Source of the DNA: SAR202 cluster bacterium
GTDB lineage: Bacteria > Chloroflexota > Dehalococcoidia > UBA6926 > VFHL01
NCBI GenBank assembly: GCA_009392005.1
Contig: VFHL01000006.1
Location: 74,671 to 138,670, forward strand
Length of the DNA: 64,000 nt
Reading direction: 5' to 3'
Part shown: piece after piece, positions 44,106-52,985 of the stretch
Position numbering within the stretch: the first letter of the stretch is position 1
How the letters are laid out: each line of letters opens with the position of its first letter
The notes under the pieces: generated by a model
The model's database searches: none
Told to the model about the DNA's origin: nothing
The model's input: the letters and a program-made list of their open reading frames with translations, nothing else
Program-made: the position numbers and the translations under genes

Positions 44106-44918
44106 TCAACGCCCGGTAAACTTAGGGTCTCTTTTCTCCATGAATGCACTAGCTGCTTCTTTACTGTCTTGCGACCCAAAAGTTATTTGTTCTGCCAAAA
44201 GACCGAATTCTAACGAGGTATTGAGAGATGTCCACAGATGACGGTTAATGGTCATCTTCGTTAAGCGAATCGCAAGCGTAGGCCCGTTCGCTAATTCATG
44301 CGCAAACTCCATCGCCTCATGCAATAATTGATCGGCCGGCACAACACGATTCACGAGACCAATTTTACTCGCTTCATCTGCATTGAGTAACCGCCCAGAC
44401 ATTAACAACTCCTTTGCACGATGTGGCCCAATGAGATACGGCCATATCACCGCACCTCCATCACCCGCTACCAAACCTGCTCGAACATGAGTATCACCGA
44501 TACGTGCTCTGTCAGATGCAAAAATCACATCAGACATCAAAGCTAGGGTGGCTCCTAAACCTGCAGCCACACCATTCACGGCTGCTATGATTGGAACCTC
44601 GCAATTTAGGAATTTCTGGATAAGATGCTTCGGACTCCGCAGTAAATCCATTGGAGACCGCGGTTCCGGTGTTGTTCCTTCGGCGAAGTTCGCAATTGAT
44701 TTCACATCGCCTCCGGATGAGAAGCCGCGCCCCGCTCCCGTAAGCACCACCGCATTGATTTCTTCGCTGACACCAACCTCAGTCAAAAAATCTTCCATTG
44801 CCTCATGCAAACCATCCCCAATTGCATTAAGAGTTTCAGGGCGATTTAGCGTCGCCAAAGCTACTTTATCTTCTACTTCAATCGACAAGTGACGATCCTC
44901 ATATTTACTGTAATCCAT
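44106..44918 (-). CDS. Crotonase-fold protein (enoyl-CoA hydratase/isomerase family)
   Basis: A 270-residue crotonase-family protein with oxyanion-hole motifs GRGFSSGGDV and VNGVAAGLGATLALMSD. The two catalytic Glu of rat enoyl-CoA hydratase (in GGGCELA and FGQPEI) align to Thr (GLGATLA) and His (GDTHVR), so a plain hydratase reaction is unlikely. The HVRAGLVAGDGGAVIWP stretch is common in a widespread uncharacterised subgroup. It may be an isomerase, hydrolase or decarboxylase. ATG 44918 has a GAGGAG site. It is convergent with recG. Confidence 0.85.
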   Translation of the reverse strand: MDYSKYEDRHLSIEVEDKVALATLNRPETLNAIGDGLHEAMEDFLTEVGVSEEINAVVLTGAGRGFSSGGDVKSIANFAEGTTPEPRSPMDLLRSPKHLIQKFLNCEVPIIAAVNGVAAGLGATLALMSDVIFASDRARIGDTHVRAGLVAGDGGAVIWPYLIGPHRAKELLMSGRLLNADEASKIGLVNRVVPADQLLHEAMEFAHELANGPTLAIRLTKMTINRHLWTSLNTSLEFGLLAEQITFGSQDSKEAASAFMEKRDPKFTGR

Positions 44919-45062
44919 TACCACTCCTCGCTAAACCCAAACAATACCTGGTTGACACTAAAAATCTACAGCTTCAGTAGATATCTGCTGCACTATGCCT
45001 AATGAAACGCCCCGTAATTATAAACTTCCTACGGTCTGTGCGCGAAACCGCAAAGATACCTA

Positions 45063-45068
45063 TATAAT
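45063..45068 (+). promoter_or_regulatory. Probable -10 box of a near-leaderless argS promoter
   Basis: A perfect TATAAT ends nine bases before the argS ATG, and no Shine-Dalgarno sequence is present. With the usual spacing, transcription would begin at or just before the start codon. No convincing -35 is seen. Confidence 0.45.
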
Positions 45069-45077
45069 GGTCGGATC

Positions 45078-46736
45078 ATGTTAGCAGAAGATATACGGAT
45101 TTTAGTCCAAAACGCCCTCCTAGAATCTCAAAAAGCAGGGAAATTACCTACCGTTACGATTGATGATTACGGAATCGAGCGACCCCAGGATCCTCAGCAC
45201 GGAGATTACGCTACCGGTCTGCCTATGAAAATGGCACGAACTGCACGCATGAATCCCATGGAAATAGCTAAGATTCTCGTGGGTTTCATCCCAGATCAAG
45301 ATGAAATATCAAACGTAAACGTAGCCCCCCCGGGATTCATCAATTTCACGCTCTCCGCTGAATGGCTACGAGATCAAATACAGAACATTCTGGTGCAAGG
45401 GATGGATTTTGGAAACTCAACTATCGGGCAAGGTCAGAAAGTACAAATCGAATACGTCAGCGTTAACCCAACGGGACCAATACACGTGGGGCATGGACGA
45501 GTCGCTGTCATCGGAAGCGCTTTGGCGATGGCTCTCGATGCAGCAGGCTTTAACGTCCAACGAGAATATTATGTGAATGATGGTGGAAACCAGATGGAAC
45601 TATTCAACTCATCACTTTGGGCCCGATACCAGCAAGAATTAGATGTACCAGCTGAAATGCCAGAAAATGGCTATATCGGTGAATACGTATCTGAACTAGC
45701 GAGAGATCTCATTGAGGCGCACGGCCAAAAGTTCCTTGACCTACCAGGAGATCAAGCATCTAAAGAATTAGGCAAAATTGGGATGGACAAAGCTCTCGAT
45801 CAAATCAAACGGGACCTCGAACGCTTAAATGTGACATTCGACGAATGGTTCAGTGAACTCAGCCTTTTTTCTGATAACACATACGATACTTCAATGAACA
45901 CTCTTAGAGAACAAGGGTATGTAATGGAAAAGGAAGGGGCACTCTGGTTTGAATCAACTGCCCTCGGAGATGATCGAGACAATGTACTAGTCCGTAGTAG
46001 TGGAGTTCCGACGTATTTTGCAGCTGACATGGCATATCACTACAACAAATTCGGTATTCGCAAATTCGACCGAGTCATTGATGTCTGGGGCGCCGACCAC
46101 CAAGGGCATGTCCCTCGCATGAAAGCTGCAGTGGAAGCATTGGGATATGACCCAGAAAAACTAGACGTAATAACCGTCCAGTTAGTGACGCTGAAACGAA
46201 GTGAGGAATTACTACGTTTATCTAAACGGCGTGGCGAAATCATCACTCTTTCAGAATTATTAGATGATGTTGGACCGGATGCCTGCCGTTATTTTTTCCT
46301 GATACGCTCAGCTAATACACAGATGGAATTTGATCTTGATCTGGCTAAAAAAGAAGCCCCTGATAACCCCGTATTCTATATCCAATATGCACATGCACGC
46401 ATCGCAAGCATTCAAAGAACTGCTGACGAGGGAAACCTATCATCCGAGGGAGCAAAACTATCTTTACTAGTTGAGCCGATCGAATTAAGCCTGATCCGGA
46501 AAATGCTCCAACTACCTGAAGTTATAAACACGGTTGCCGTGACACTTTCACCGCATAGTTTAGCCCATTACGCTCAAGAACTGGCAACGCTATTCCATGA
46601 TTTTTATACCCAATGTCGAGTAATCACTGATGACCGTGAATTGACTGCATCACGATTGTTACTCGTAGAAGCAACTCGCCTTGTATTAGCGAAAACGCTT
46701 TCATTAATGGGGATGACCATCCCTGATCGAATGTAA
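45078..46736 (+). CDS. argS: Arginyl-tRNA synthetase
   Basis: A 552-residue class I synthetase. The HIGH motif is NPTGPIHVGHGR and the KMSKS-like loop is LLRLSKRRGE. The N-terminal tRNA-binding domain (about 1-105) and C-terminal anticodon-binding DALR domain (from about 440, IQYAHARIASI) are complete. It charges tRNA-Arg, including the tRNA-Arg(CCT) found at 3572. There is no ribosome site; see the -10 box at 45063. Confidence 0.97.
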   Translation: MLAEDIRILVQNALLESQKAGKLPTVTIDDYGIERPQDPQHGDYATGLPMKMARTARMNPMEIAKILVGFIPDQDEISNVNVAPPGFINFTLSAEWLRDQIQNILVQGMDFGNSTIGQGQKVQIEYVSVNPTGPIHVGHGRVAVIGSALAMALDAAGFNVQREYYVNDGGNQMELFNSSLWARYQQELDVPAEMPENGYIGEYVSELARDLIEAHGQKFLDLPGDQASKELGKIGMDKALDQIKRDLERLNVTFDEWFSELSLFSDNTYDTSMNTLREQGYVMEKEGALWFESTALGDDRDNVLVRSSGVPTYFAADMAYHYNKFGIRKFDRVIDVWGADHQGHVPRMKAAVEALGYDPEKLDVITVQLVTLKRSEELLRLSKRRGEIITLSELLDDVGPDACRYFFLIRSANTQMEFDLDLAKKEAPDNPVFYIQYAHARIASIQRTADEGNLSSEGAKLSLLVEPIELSLIRKMLQLPEVINTVAVTLSPHSLAHYAQELATLFHDFYTQCRVITDDRELTASRLLLVEATRLVLAKTLSLMGMTIPDRM

Positions 46737-46759
46737 ATAGAAAAACCCCTGTAGACGTC

Positions 46760-47902
46760 CTAACCCCGTTCCGATAATGGGACGTATTCCAAGTCCATTG
46801 GCCCGGTATATTCCATTAGTGGCCGTATCAACATATTCCTCGAATATTGTTCAACGACATTTAATGTCCACCCAGGAATACGGCCTAATGCAAAAATAGA
46901 TATAAAGGTATCATCGGGAATATCAAGAAGATAATAAATTGACCCTGCAAAAAAATCGACGTTTACATGTATCCCTTTAGCTTGATATGGCTTCATCGCC
47001 TCCTGCAAATGAGACAGAATTTCAAACCATTGGGGCTGCCCCTTAGCGTCACCCAATTTTTGTGACCTATCTCTCAAATGACCAGCTCGGGGATCTTCTG
47101 CCTTGTAAACACGATGTCCAAATCCCATCACACGCCCACCATTGTCCAACAAATTCCGAGCGTATTCATCTGCATTTTCTGGGGAACCAATCTCCTCAGA
47201 CATCGTCATAACTTCTTCGGCCGCCCCACCATGAGCCGGACCTTTCAAAGCTCCGACACCAGCTACTACGGCCGAGTGAAGATCACTATTTGTTGATGCA
47301 ACAACTCGAGCAGTAAATGCAGATGCATTCGCACCGTGCTCAGCATGCAAAATGAAATCAACATCCATTAATTTCGTTTCTTCTTCTGTCGGTTCCTTGC
47401 CAAACAGCATGTAGAGGAAATTCCCTGCATGTGTCAAATTCGGATTCGGTTCAACAGGTTCCAGACCTTTGCGTATACGGTCATGAGCAGCAACAATCGT
47501 AGGAGCTTTCGCTGTTAGCCGGAGCCCTTTACGAATAGTTGCCTCAATAGAATTGTCACGCACATCGGGATCAAACGCCGCCAGTGCCGAGATTGCTGTC
47601 CGCAAAACATCCATCGGATGCGCATCTTTCACCTGCGAGATAATCTCTAAAACAGGCGCCGGAATAGTTCTATCATGGCGTAATTCTCGGTCAAACGTGT
47701 TCAGTTCGTCTGAATTGGGTAATGTTTCCTTCAGTAATAAATGAACGACTTCCTCAAATGAAGATTTTTCTGCCAAATCATGAATGTTATACCCACGATA
47801 GAGGAGCTTCCCTACTTCTCCATCAATGAAACATGATTCCGTACGATCCAGATAAACTCCGGATAGCCCTCTTTTTAACTCGATGCCACTCGCATCTGGC
47901 AT
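46760..47902 (-). CDS. Citrate synthase family protein (citrate or 2-methylcitrate synthase)
   Basis: A 380-residue type II citrate synthase fold. Catalytic His are in ILHAEHGANASAF and GFGHRVYKAEDPRA, and the Asp is in HVNVDFFAGSIYYLL. The short N-terminus and size fit the hexameric/dimeric Gram-positive type. It condenses acetyl-CoA (or propionyl-CoA) with oxaloacetate. No prp genes are near, so citrate synthase of the TCA cycle is the simpler reading. AGGAGG precedes ATG 47902. Confidence 0.92.
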   Translation of the reverse strand: MPDASGIELKRGLSGVYLDRTESCFIDGEVGKLLYRGYNIHDLAEKSSFEEVVHLLLKETLPNSDELNTFDRELRHDRTIPAPVLEIISQVKDAHPMDVLRTAISALAAFDPDVRDNSIEATIRKGLRLTAKAPTIVAAHDRIRKGLEPVEPNPNLTHAGNFLYMLFGKEPTEEETKLMDVDFILHAEHGANASAFTARVVASTNSDLHSAVVAGVGALKGPAHGGAAEEVMTMSEEIGSPENADEYARNLLDNGGRVMGFGHRVYKAEDPRAGHLRDRSQKLGDAKGQPQWFEILSHLQEAMKPYQAKGIHVNVDFFAGSIYYLLDIPDDTFISIFALGRIPGWTLNVVEQYSRNMLIRPLMEYTGPMDLEYVPLSERG

Positions 47903-48361
47903 ATTAACCTCCTAGGATTCCTTTAATCATATGAAAAGATCCTTCATTAATGAATCTCGGCTACGATTCTACCATTGAGCATGAAACTGAACAATATATT
48001 TTATAATTACAATTCAGAGATAACCGTGTTTTTCGGAAGATTTTATCCTTTTATCGTCAAGCTGTTGTTAACAAAAACTCCCTAATTTCCTTTTGTTATT
48101 CAATACATATTCTTCTGAATTAAGTATAAATTTAAGAAGTCCATTTTAGATATTCGCAGGTCTTTTGACTTTACTTATTTTTGAATCAAAATATCTTCTT
48201 ATTTTTCAATGATATTCAGCAATTGTAGATTCTGTGAACATCTTTTCAAAAAGCTGAAGAACGTTCAAACCCACCAAAACAATCCCTATCATTGATGCAA
48301 ACATGAGCAAGATATAACTGAACCAGTATCGCTGGTTTATTGACTGAGGTAACATTAGAAC
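47903..48361. other. AT-rich intergenic region of 459 bases
   Basis: This gap between divergent citrate synthase and proS genes is noticeably more AT-rich than its surroundings, with several poly-T and poly-A runs. I find no tRNA, riboswitch or T-box-like structure that I can defend. It must contain promoters for both flanking genes. One possible 49-codon ORF on the minus strand is listed separately. Confidence 0.6.
48206..48355 (-). CDS. Possible 49-residue single-span membrane peptide
   Basis: A frame too short for the ORF track reads MLPQSINQRYWFSYILLMFA and continues with a hydrophobic stretch and a polar end (FTESTIAEYH). The layout of one membrane helix with polar ends is protein-like. 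Against it: no ribosome site, and its ATG is only 6 bases from the divergent proS start, leaving no room for a normal promoter. Confidence 0.22.
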   Translation of the reverse strand: MLPQSINQRYWFSYILLMFASMIGIVLVGLNVLQLFEKMFTESTIAEYH

Positions 48362-50071
48362 ATGAAAATCTCTAATCTATTCGGGAAAACCTTGCGTGAC
48401 GATCCCTCTGAAGCTGAAACAGCAGGCCACAAGCTACTGTTGAAGGCTGGCTTTGTCCAACCTTTAGCATCTGGGATCTACAGTTACATGCCAATTGCAT
48501 TACGAAGCTTACAAAAAATCGAAGCAATCATACGTGAAGAAATGAATGCAGCCAACGGTCAGGAAGTATTGTTACCAGTGTTACAACCTACAGAATACTG
48601 GGAGAGGAGTGGACGTGAAGAGGTCATGGGTTCGGTTCTATTCCACCTCCGAGACCGGCGAGATCGACCACTTGTACTCGGGCCAACACATGAAGAAGTT
48701 ATCACCGATCTGGTACAAAGGATAGTGAGTAGCTATCGTGATTTACCGGTCACTCTGTACCAGATACAAACAAAATTCCGTGACGAAGCGCGACCACGGG
48801 CAGGATTGATCAGGGTACGTGAATTCGCGATGAAAGATGCATACAGTTTTCACGCTACTCAAGAGAGCCTAGACGAAGGATACAAAAGAATCGTTGATGC
48901 CTACAAAAATATATTTTCCCGATGTGGCCTTGATATCGCTTTAGTAGAAGCTGACAGCGGAGCAATTGGGGGCAAAGATTCACAAGAGTTCATGGTGCTC
49001 ACGGCTACAGGAGAAGATGAACTGATTTTCTGTAATCAATGTAATTACGCTGCCAATCAAGAAAAAGCGGCCAGCATAAAACCCCCAGTAACCTCTAGTG
49101 AAAATCTGCCAATTGAAGAAGTTAGTACACCGAATATCGTGAGCATTACTGATCTAACCAAGTTCCTTGAAATCACAGCGGATCAAACAATTAAAGCTAT
49201 GATGTATGCCGCAGACAATGAGTTTGTCTTTGTTTCGATTCGCGGCGATCTTGAAGTTAATGAAGTTAAACTGAAGAACTTCTTGAAAGCAACCGACCTC
49301 CGTATCGCGACGGAACAAGAAGTTGCCACGTCTGGTGCTGTAGCGGGATTCGCTTCGGCAGTCGGTCTGTCAAAAATTCGCCATATCGCAGATGACTCAA
49401 TAAAAATCGGTGGAAATTTTGTGGCTGGCGCAAATAAGAAGGACACTCATTTAAAAAATGTGAACTACCCAAGAGATTTTGATGCAGACGAAATAATTGA
49501 TATTGCCACAGCAGAAGAGGGACATCAATGCACCAATTGCGATGGTAAATTAACAGTCAGAAGAGGCATTGAGGCGGGTCATGTATTCAAAGTTGGTCAA
49601 GGATATAGCGAAACATTTAATAGCACATTCTTAGATAAGGACGGAGTAGAAAAACCAACGATTATGGGTTGTTATGGTATAGGAGTCGGCCGTATTTTGG
49701 GTGCCGCCATTGAACAACACCATGATGAGCGAGGGATCGTTTTCCCTCCATCCATCGCTCCATACCAAATACACTTAGTTGGTTTGAACATGGAAAATGA
49801 AAGCGTATCTTCCACTGCAAATAAAATTTACACCGATTTACAATCATCTGGATATGAAGTTATTTACGATGACCGTGAAGACAGTGCTGGAGTGAAATTT
49901 AATGACGCCGACCTTTTAGGTTTGCCCCTACGAGTAACGGTCAGCCCACGGACATTGAAGCAGAATGCCGTCGAAATCAAAGAAAGAACAGAAGAGCCCA
50001 AAGACGCAAAAACAGTACAGATTGACAAAATGATGCCTATAATTGAACAGATAATCAGTGAATGGCGTTAA
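48362..50071 (+). CDS. proS: Prolyl-tRNA synthetase (bacterial type)
   Basis: A 569-residue class II synthetase. Motif 1 is in the LLLKAGFVQPLASGIYSYMP start, motif 2 is TKFRDEARPRAGLIR, and motif 3 is GCYGIGVGRILGA. The editing (INS) domain lies at about 240-385 (TADQTIKAMMY...IRGDLEVNEVKL), so it can clear mischarged Ala-tRNA. Start MKISNLFGKTLRDDPSEAE fits the family. GAGGT lies 11 bases upstream, rather far. Confidence 0.97.
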   Translation: MKISNLFGKTLRDDPSEAETAGHKLLLKAGFVQPLASGIYSYMPIALRSLQKIEAIIREEMNAANGQEVLLPVLQPTEYWERSGREEVMGSVLFHLRDRRDRPLVLGPTHEEVITDLVQRIVSSYRDLPVTLYQIQTKFRDEARPRAGLIRVREFAMKDAYSFHATQESLDEGYKRIVDAYKNIFSRCGLDIALVEADSGAIGGKDSQEFMVLTATGEDELIFCNQCNYAANQEKAASIKPPVTSSENLPIEEVSTPNIVSITDLTKFLEITADQTIKAMMYAADNEFVFVSIRGDLEVNEVKLKNFLKATDLRIATEQEVATSGAVAGFASAVGLSKIRHIADDSIKIGGNFVAGANKKDTHLKNVNYPRDFDADEIIDIATAEEGHQCTNCDGKLTVRRGIEAGHVFKVGQGYSETFNSTFLDKDGVEKPTIMGCYGIGVGRILGAAIEQHHDERGIVFPPSIAPYQIHLVGLNMENESVSSTANKIYTDLQSSGYEVIYDDREDSAGVKFNDADLLGLPLRVTVSPRTLKQNAVEIKERTEEPKDAKTVQIDKMMPIIEQIISEWR

Positions 50072-50249
50072 AGAATCCAGCCCCGTTACCTGAAAAAGAT
50101 TGATGATAGAAAAGCGTGGCTTCTCAATTCGAGTTAGGACCGGATTTTCTGCAAGAATTTCCTCACTTTAGACAAAACAATTCCGGATGTTCATACACAA
50201 ATCAAATTATCAAAATGCTCTGTAAAATAGCAGTGCAGAAAGAAGTCCG

Positions 50250-50984
50250 ATGTCAAATAATGTCGCAGCAATAACCGGCGGTGGCAAAGGAATTGGCAAA
50301 GCGATCGCGTTAGCGCTCGCAGAAAGAAATTGGACCATCGCAATATGCTACCGAACGAGTGAAGATGACGCGCTGGAAACGGTAAAAGATATAGAAAAAA
50401 AGGGATCGACCGGTATCGCTATCCGAAGCGACGTTTCCGATCCTAATTTGGCAACGCAATTTGTTGATGACGTTGAAAAAACATTCGGGCGCATTGATGC
50501 ACTGATTAACTGTGCTGGTCCTTACCATCGAGTCAATCTTTTTGATGAAACTAGCGACGGCTGGAATGCTATGTTCGATAACAACCTCCATCCTATCTTC
50601 TATTTGACTAAAGCCGTTGCCCCAGGAATGCGCGAACGACAATGGGGACGCATAATCAACTTCGGCGTCGTGAACGCCGACCGGATGATTGCGCAGCCAT
50701 ATATAACAGCTTATTCCATCGCTAAAGTTGGAGTGATTGGTTTAACGAAAACGCTCGCAAGAATGCTCGCTCCCGATGGGATCACCGTAAATTGCATCTC
50801 TCCAGGTTTTATTGATTCAGGGAGCGCGATATCCGACTCCTTGATTCAGATGAAAAACGAAATACCAGCCGGATACGTAGGATCAACTGATGACGTGGTG
50901 CATACCGCTCTCTACCTTTTGTCAGAAGAAGCAAAGTATGTAAATGGATCGAACATTCAAATAAGCGGTGCCTGGGGGATATAA
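50250..50984 (+). CDS. Short-chain dehydrogenase/reductase (FabG-like)
   Basis: A 244-residue classical SDR. The cofactor motif is TGGGKGIGKAIA, the NAG-type motif is LINCAGPYH, and the catalytic Tyr/Lys are in YSIAK. The Ser usually 13-14 residues before Tyr appears to be Asn or Val (INFGVVNADR), though an alignment gap could move it. The C-terminus (YVNGSNIQISGAWGI) is standard. It reduces or oxidises an alcohol/ketone with NAD(P)H; 3-oxoacyl substrates are possible. It stands alone between proS and DUF971. Confidence 0.85.
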   Translation: MSNNVAAITGGGKGIGKAIALALAERNWTIAICYRTSEDDALETVKDIEKKGSTGIAIRSDVSDPNLATQFVDDVEKTFGRIDALINCAGPYHRVNLFDETSDGWNAMFDNNLHPIFYLTKAVAPGMRERQWGRIINFGVVNADRMIAQPYITAYSIAKVGVIGLTKTLARMLAPDGITVNCISPGFIDSGSAISDSLIQMKNEIPAGYVGSTDDVVHTALYLLSEEAKYVNGSNIQISGAWGI

Positions 50985-51086
50985 CGATCTTTAACTACTT
51001 ATTCTGTTAGAGTATCTTACTTCGTGTTATAAGTGTATTGGTCCAGTTAAATTATTTTTCCACCTTACGTGCAACAATGAGAATCA

Positions 51087-51115
51087 TGTCAACAAACTAA
51101 TAGAAAGCGTACAAT
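51087..51115 (+). promoter_or_regulatory. Probable leaderless promoter of the DUF971 gene
   Basis: TGTCAA (51087-51092) and TACAAT (51110-51115) are spaced by exactly 17 bases. The -10 box ends six bases before ATG 51122 and there is no ribosome site, so the transcript should start at the start codon. Confidence 0.5.
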
Positions 51116-51121
51116 GGATCT

Positions 51122-51484
51122 ATGACTACCAAAACACCGGATGACACAAGACAGCTTCCACCAGAAAATGTACGTTTGGAAGAAGATGGTGTGCATATCG
51201 AATGGCCGGATGAACATGAAGGATTTCATCCATACAGGTACTTACGTTCGGAATGCCCATGCGCACACTGCGTCGAAGAAATGACAGGACGCCGTATGGT
51301 CTTTCTAAATGATATCGAACCAGATGTTTTCGCCCTCGATTGGATTCAAATCGGAAATTATGCGATTTCATTTCTCTTCAGCGATGCACACGACACTGGG
51401 ATTTACACTTTTCAGCGCCTCAAAGAAATGTGCCAATGTGACATTCACGACAAAAACAGCGCCGGAACTGAACCATCTAATTAG
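51122..51484 (+). CDS. DUF971 domain protein
   Basis: A 120-residue DUF971 protein. The marks are YLRSECPCAHCVEEMTGRR (Cys-rich loop) and IGNYAISFLFSDAHDTGIYTF. The same domain is the N-terminal part of gamma-butyrobetaine hydroxylase, and stand-alone copies are often linked to Fe-S protein assembly (ApbC/Mrp). Here no such gene is adjacent. The three Cys may bind metal. It is read from a probable leaderless promoter. Confidence 0.9.
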   Translation: MTTKTPDDTRQLPPENVRLEEDGVHIEWPDEHEGFHPYRYLRSECPCAHCVEEMTGRRMVFLNDIEPDVFALDWIQIGNYAISFLFSDAHDTGIYTFQRLKEMCQCDIHDKNSAGTEPSN

Positions 51485-51558
51485 TTGGGATATTGGGTAA
51501 CACGGCACCATGGAAGATCAGAAATCAAGACCTGATAGCAAAGTAATTGAGGATGAAT

Positions 51559-51765
51559 ATGGCAACTTACCTAGTACATCCACCCGATCCATCAATACGG
51601 ATGGCTTTTATGGATGCAGTCCAAAATGCAGGAATCTATATAGACCGCACCCCAGAAGGCTTTGAAATAACAACTAAAGATTCACAGGAAGAAACCTGGA
51701 GTCGCATTAAAGAACAATTTGATCTCAATGTCGGGAGAGATGAACCTCCGATAATGATCATTTGA
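51559..51765 (+). CDS. Hypothetical protein, 68 residues
   Basis: I do not recognise this small soluble protein (MATYLVHPPDPSIRMAFMDA...). It has a predicted strand-helix-strand-helix pattern with IYIDRTPEGFEITTKD. I chose ATG 51559 because GAGG lies about seven bases before it. It sits between DUF971 and the serine-synthesis genes. Confidence 0.6.
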   Translation: MATYLVHPPDPSIRMAFMDAVQNAGIYIDRTPEGFEITTKDSQEETWSRIKEQFDLNVGRDEPPIMII

Positions 51766-51834
51766 AAAATTGTGGCTCAAATTTTATATAAGGAATCCCA
51801 CGAGGCGGAAACCACCAAAATCACTAAAATGTCG

Positions 51835-51863
51835 TTTCCGAGGCGCTTTCGGCGTGCTACACT
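51835..51863 (+). promoter_or_regulatory. Possible promoter of the aminotransferase-serA-DUF1015 operon
   Basis: TTTCCG (51835-51840) and TACACT (51858-51863), 17 bases apart, lie about 30 bases before ATG 51894. TTTCCG is also the right arm of a 7-bp inverted repeat CGGAAAC/GTTTCCG (51806-51840), which could be a regulator site. This is motif matching only. Confidence 0.4.
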
Positions 51864-51893
51864 AAATTCATATTTAATTCCTAGGTGATTTCC

Positions 51894-52985
51894 ATGTCTA
51901 ATTTACGAATACCTGGACCGACACCGGTCCCCCCAGAGATTCAGGAAGCAATGGCGACCCAAATGTTCAACCATCGTGGCCCTGCATTCTCGAAACATAT
52001 AGGAGAAGCCACAGAAAAACTACAAGATTTCTTCCAGACGACCAACGACTTGCTGTTGCTTACAGCATCGGGTACAGGCGGCCTAGAAGCATCAATTGTT
52101 AATTTCTTTTCCCCAGGCGACCACATCCTTGCTGTGAGCATCGGATACTTCGGCGATCGAATTGCAACGATTGCAGAGGGATATGGGGCAAATGTTCAAC
52201 GCTTATCGTTTGAATGGGGATCAGCCGCCGACCCTAAAGTGATAAAAGAGGCCCTCGCTAACAACCCCGAAATTAAAGGAGTACTCGTCACCCATAACGA
52301 AACCTCTACTGGTATCACAAACAACCTAGAAGCAATAGCGAAGGAAGTAACGAAAGCAAACAAGCTATTGGTCGTGGACGGAGTAAGCAGCGCGGGTTCA
52401 ATCCCCCTGCTGACCGATGATTGGGGATGCGATGTAGTCGTTAGCGGATCGCAAAAAGGGTGGATGATACCACCCGGTCTTGCCATGATTAGCGTCTCTG
52501 AAAAAGCGTGGGAAGCGAATAAATCAGCAAGTATGCCTCGATTTTACTTTGATCTTACACAAGCCAAAAGTTATCTTGAGCGTGGGCAAACTCCTTGGAC
52601 CCCAGCAATCTCAATCGTCGTTGCGCTGAATGTCGCACTTGATATGCTTATGAAAGAAGGCCGGGAAGCCGTTTTTGAACGGCACCATCGAATTGCGAAT
52701 CGGGTCAGAGATGGTGTAGAAAAACTAGGACTAACTTTGTATGCGGATCCCAACCACCGTTCAGACACAGTAACGGCGGTATCAGCACCGAATGGCATTG
52801 AACTGACTGAGATGCTACGAATTCTGCGAGAAGAACAAGATGTAATACTCGCGACTGGACAAGGTCCGCTAGCCGGAAAAATTTTCCGTGTTGGGCATTT
52901 AGGGTGGGTTCCTGACCAAGCAATTAATGAATTACTCGAAAAATTGGAAGAGACCTTGTCAACTGCGAGTATCACACAACAATGA
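51894..52985 (+). CDS. Class V aminotransferase (serine/alanine-glyoxylate type)
   Basis: A 363-residue PLP enzyme, fold type I. It opens NLRIPGPTPVPPEIQEAMA, has the PLP Asp in VVDGVSSAGS and the Schiff-base Lys in SGSQKGWM. This matches alanine/serine-glyoxylate aminotransferases. Its stop overlaps the serA start (ATGA), so it most likely works with SerA as the transaminase of serine synthesis, in place of SerC; this is inference from position. Confidence 0.9.
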   Translation: MSNLRIPGPTPVPPEIQEAMATQMFNHRGPAFSKHIGEATEKLQDFFQTTNDLLLLTASGTGGLEASIVNFFSPGDHILAVSIGYFGDRIATIAEGYGANVQRLSFEWGSAADPKVIKEALANNPEIKGVLVTHNETSTGITNNLEAIAKEVTKANKLLVVDGVSSAGSIPLLTDDWGCDVVVSGSQKGWMIPPGLAMISVSEKAWEANKSASMPRFYFDLTQAKSYLERGQTPWTPAISIVVALNVALDMLMKEGREAVFERHHRIANRVRDGVEKLGLTLYADPNHRSDTVTAVSAPNGIELTEMLRILREEQDVILATGQGPLAGKIFRVGHLGWVPDQAINELLEKLEETLSTASITQQ

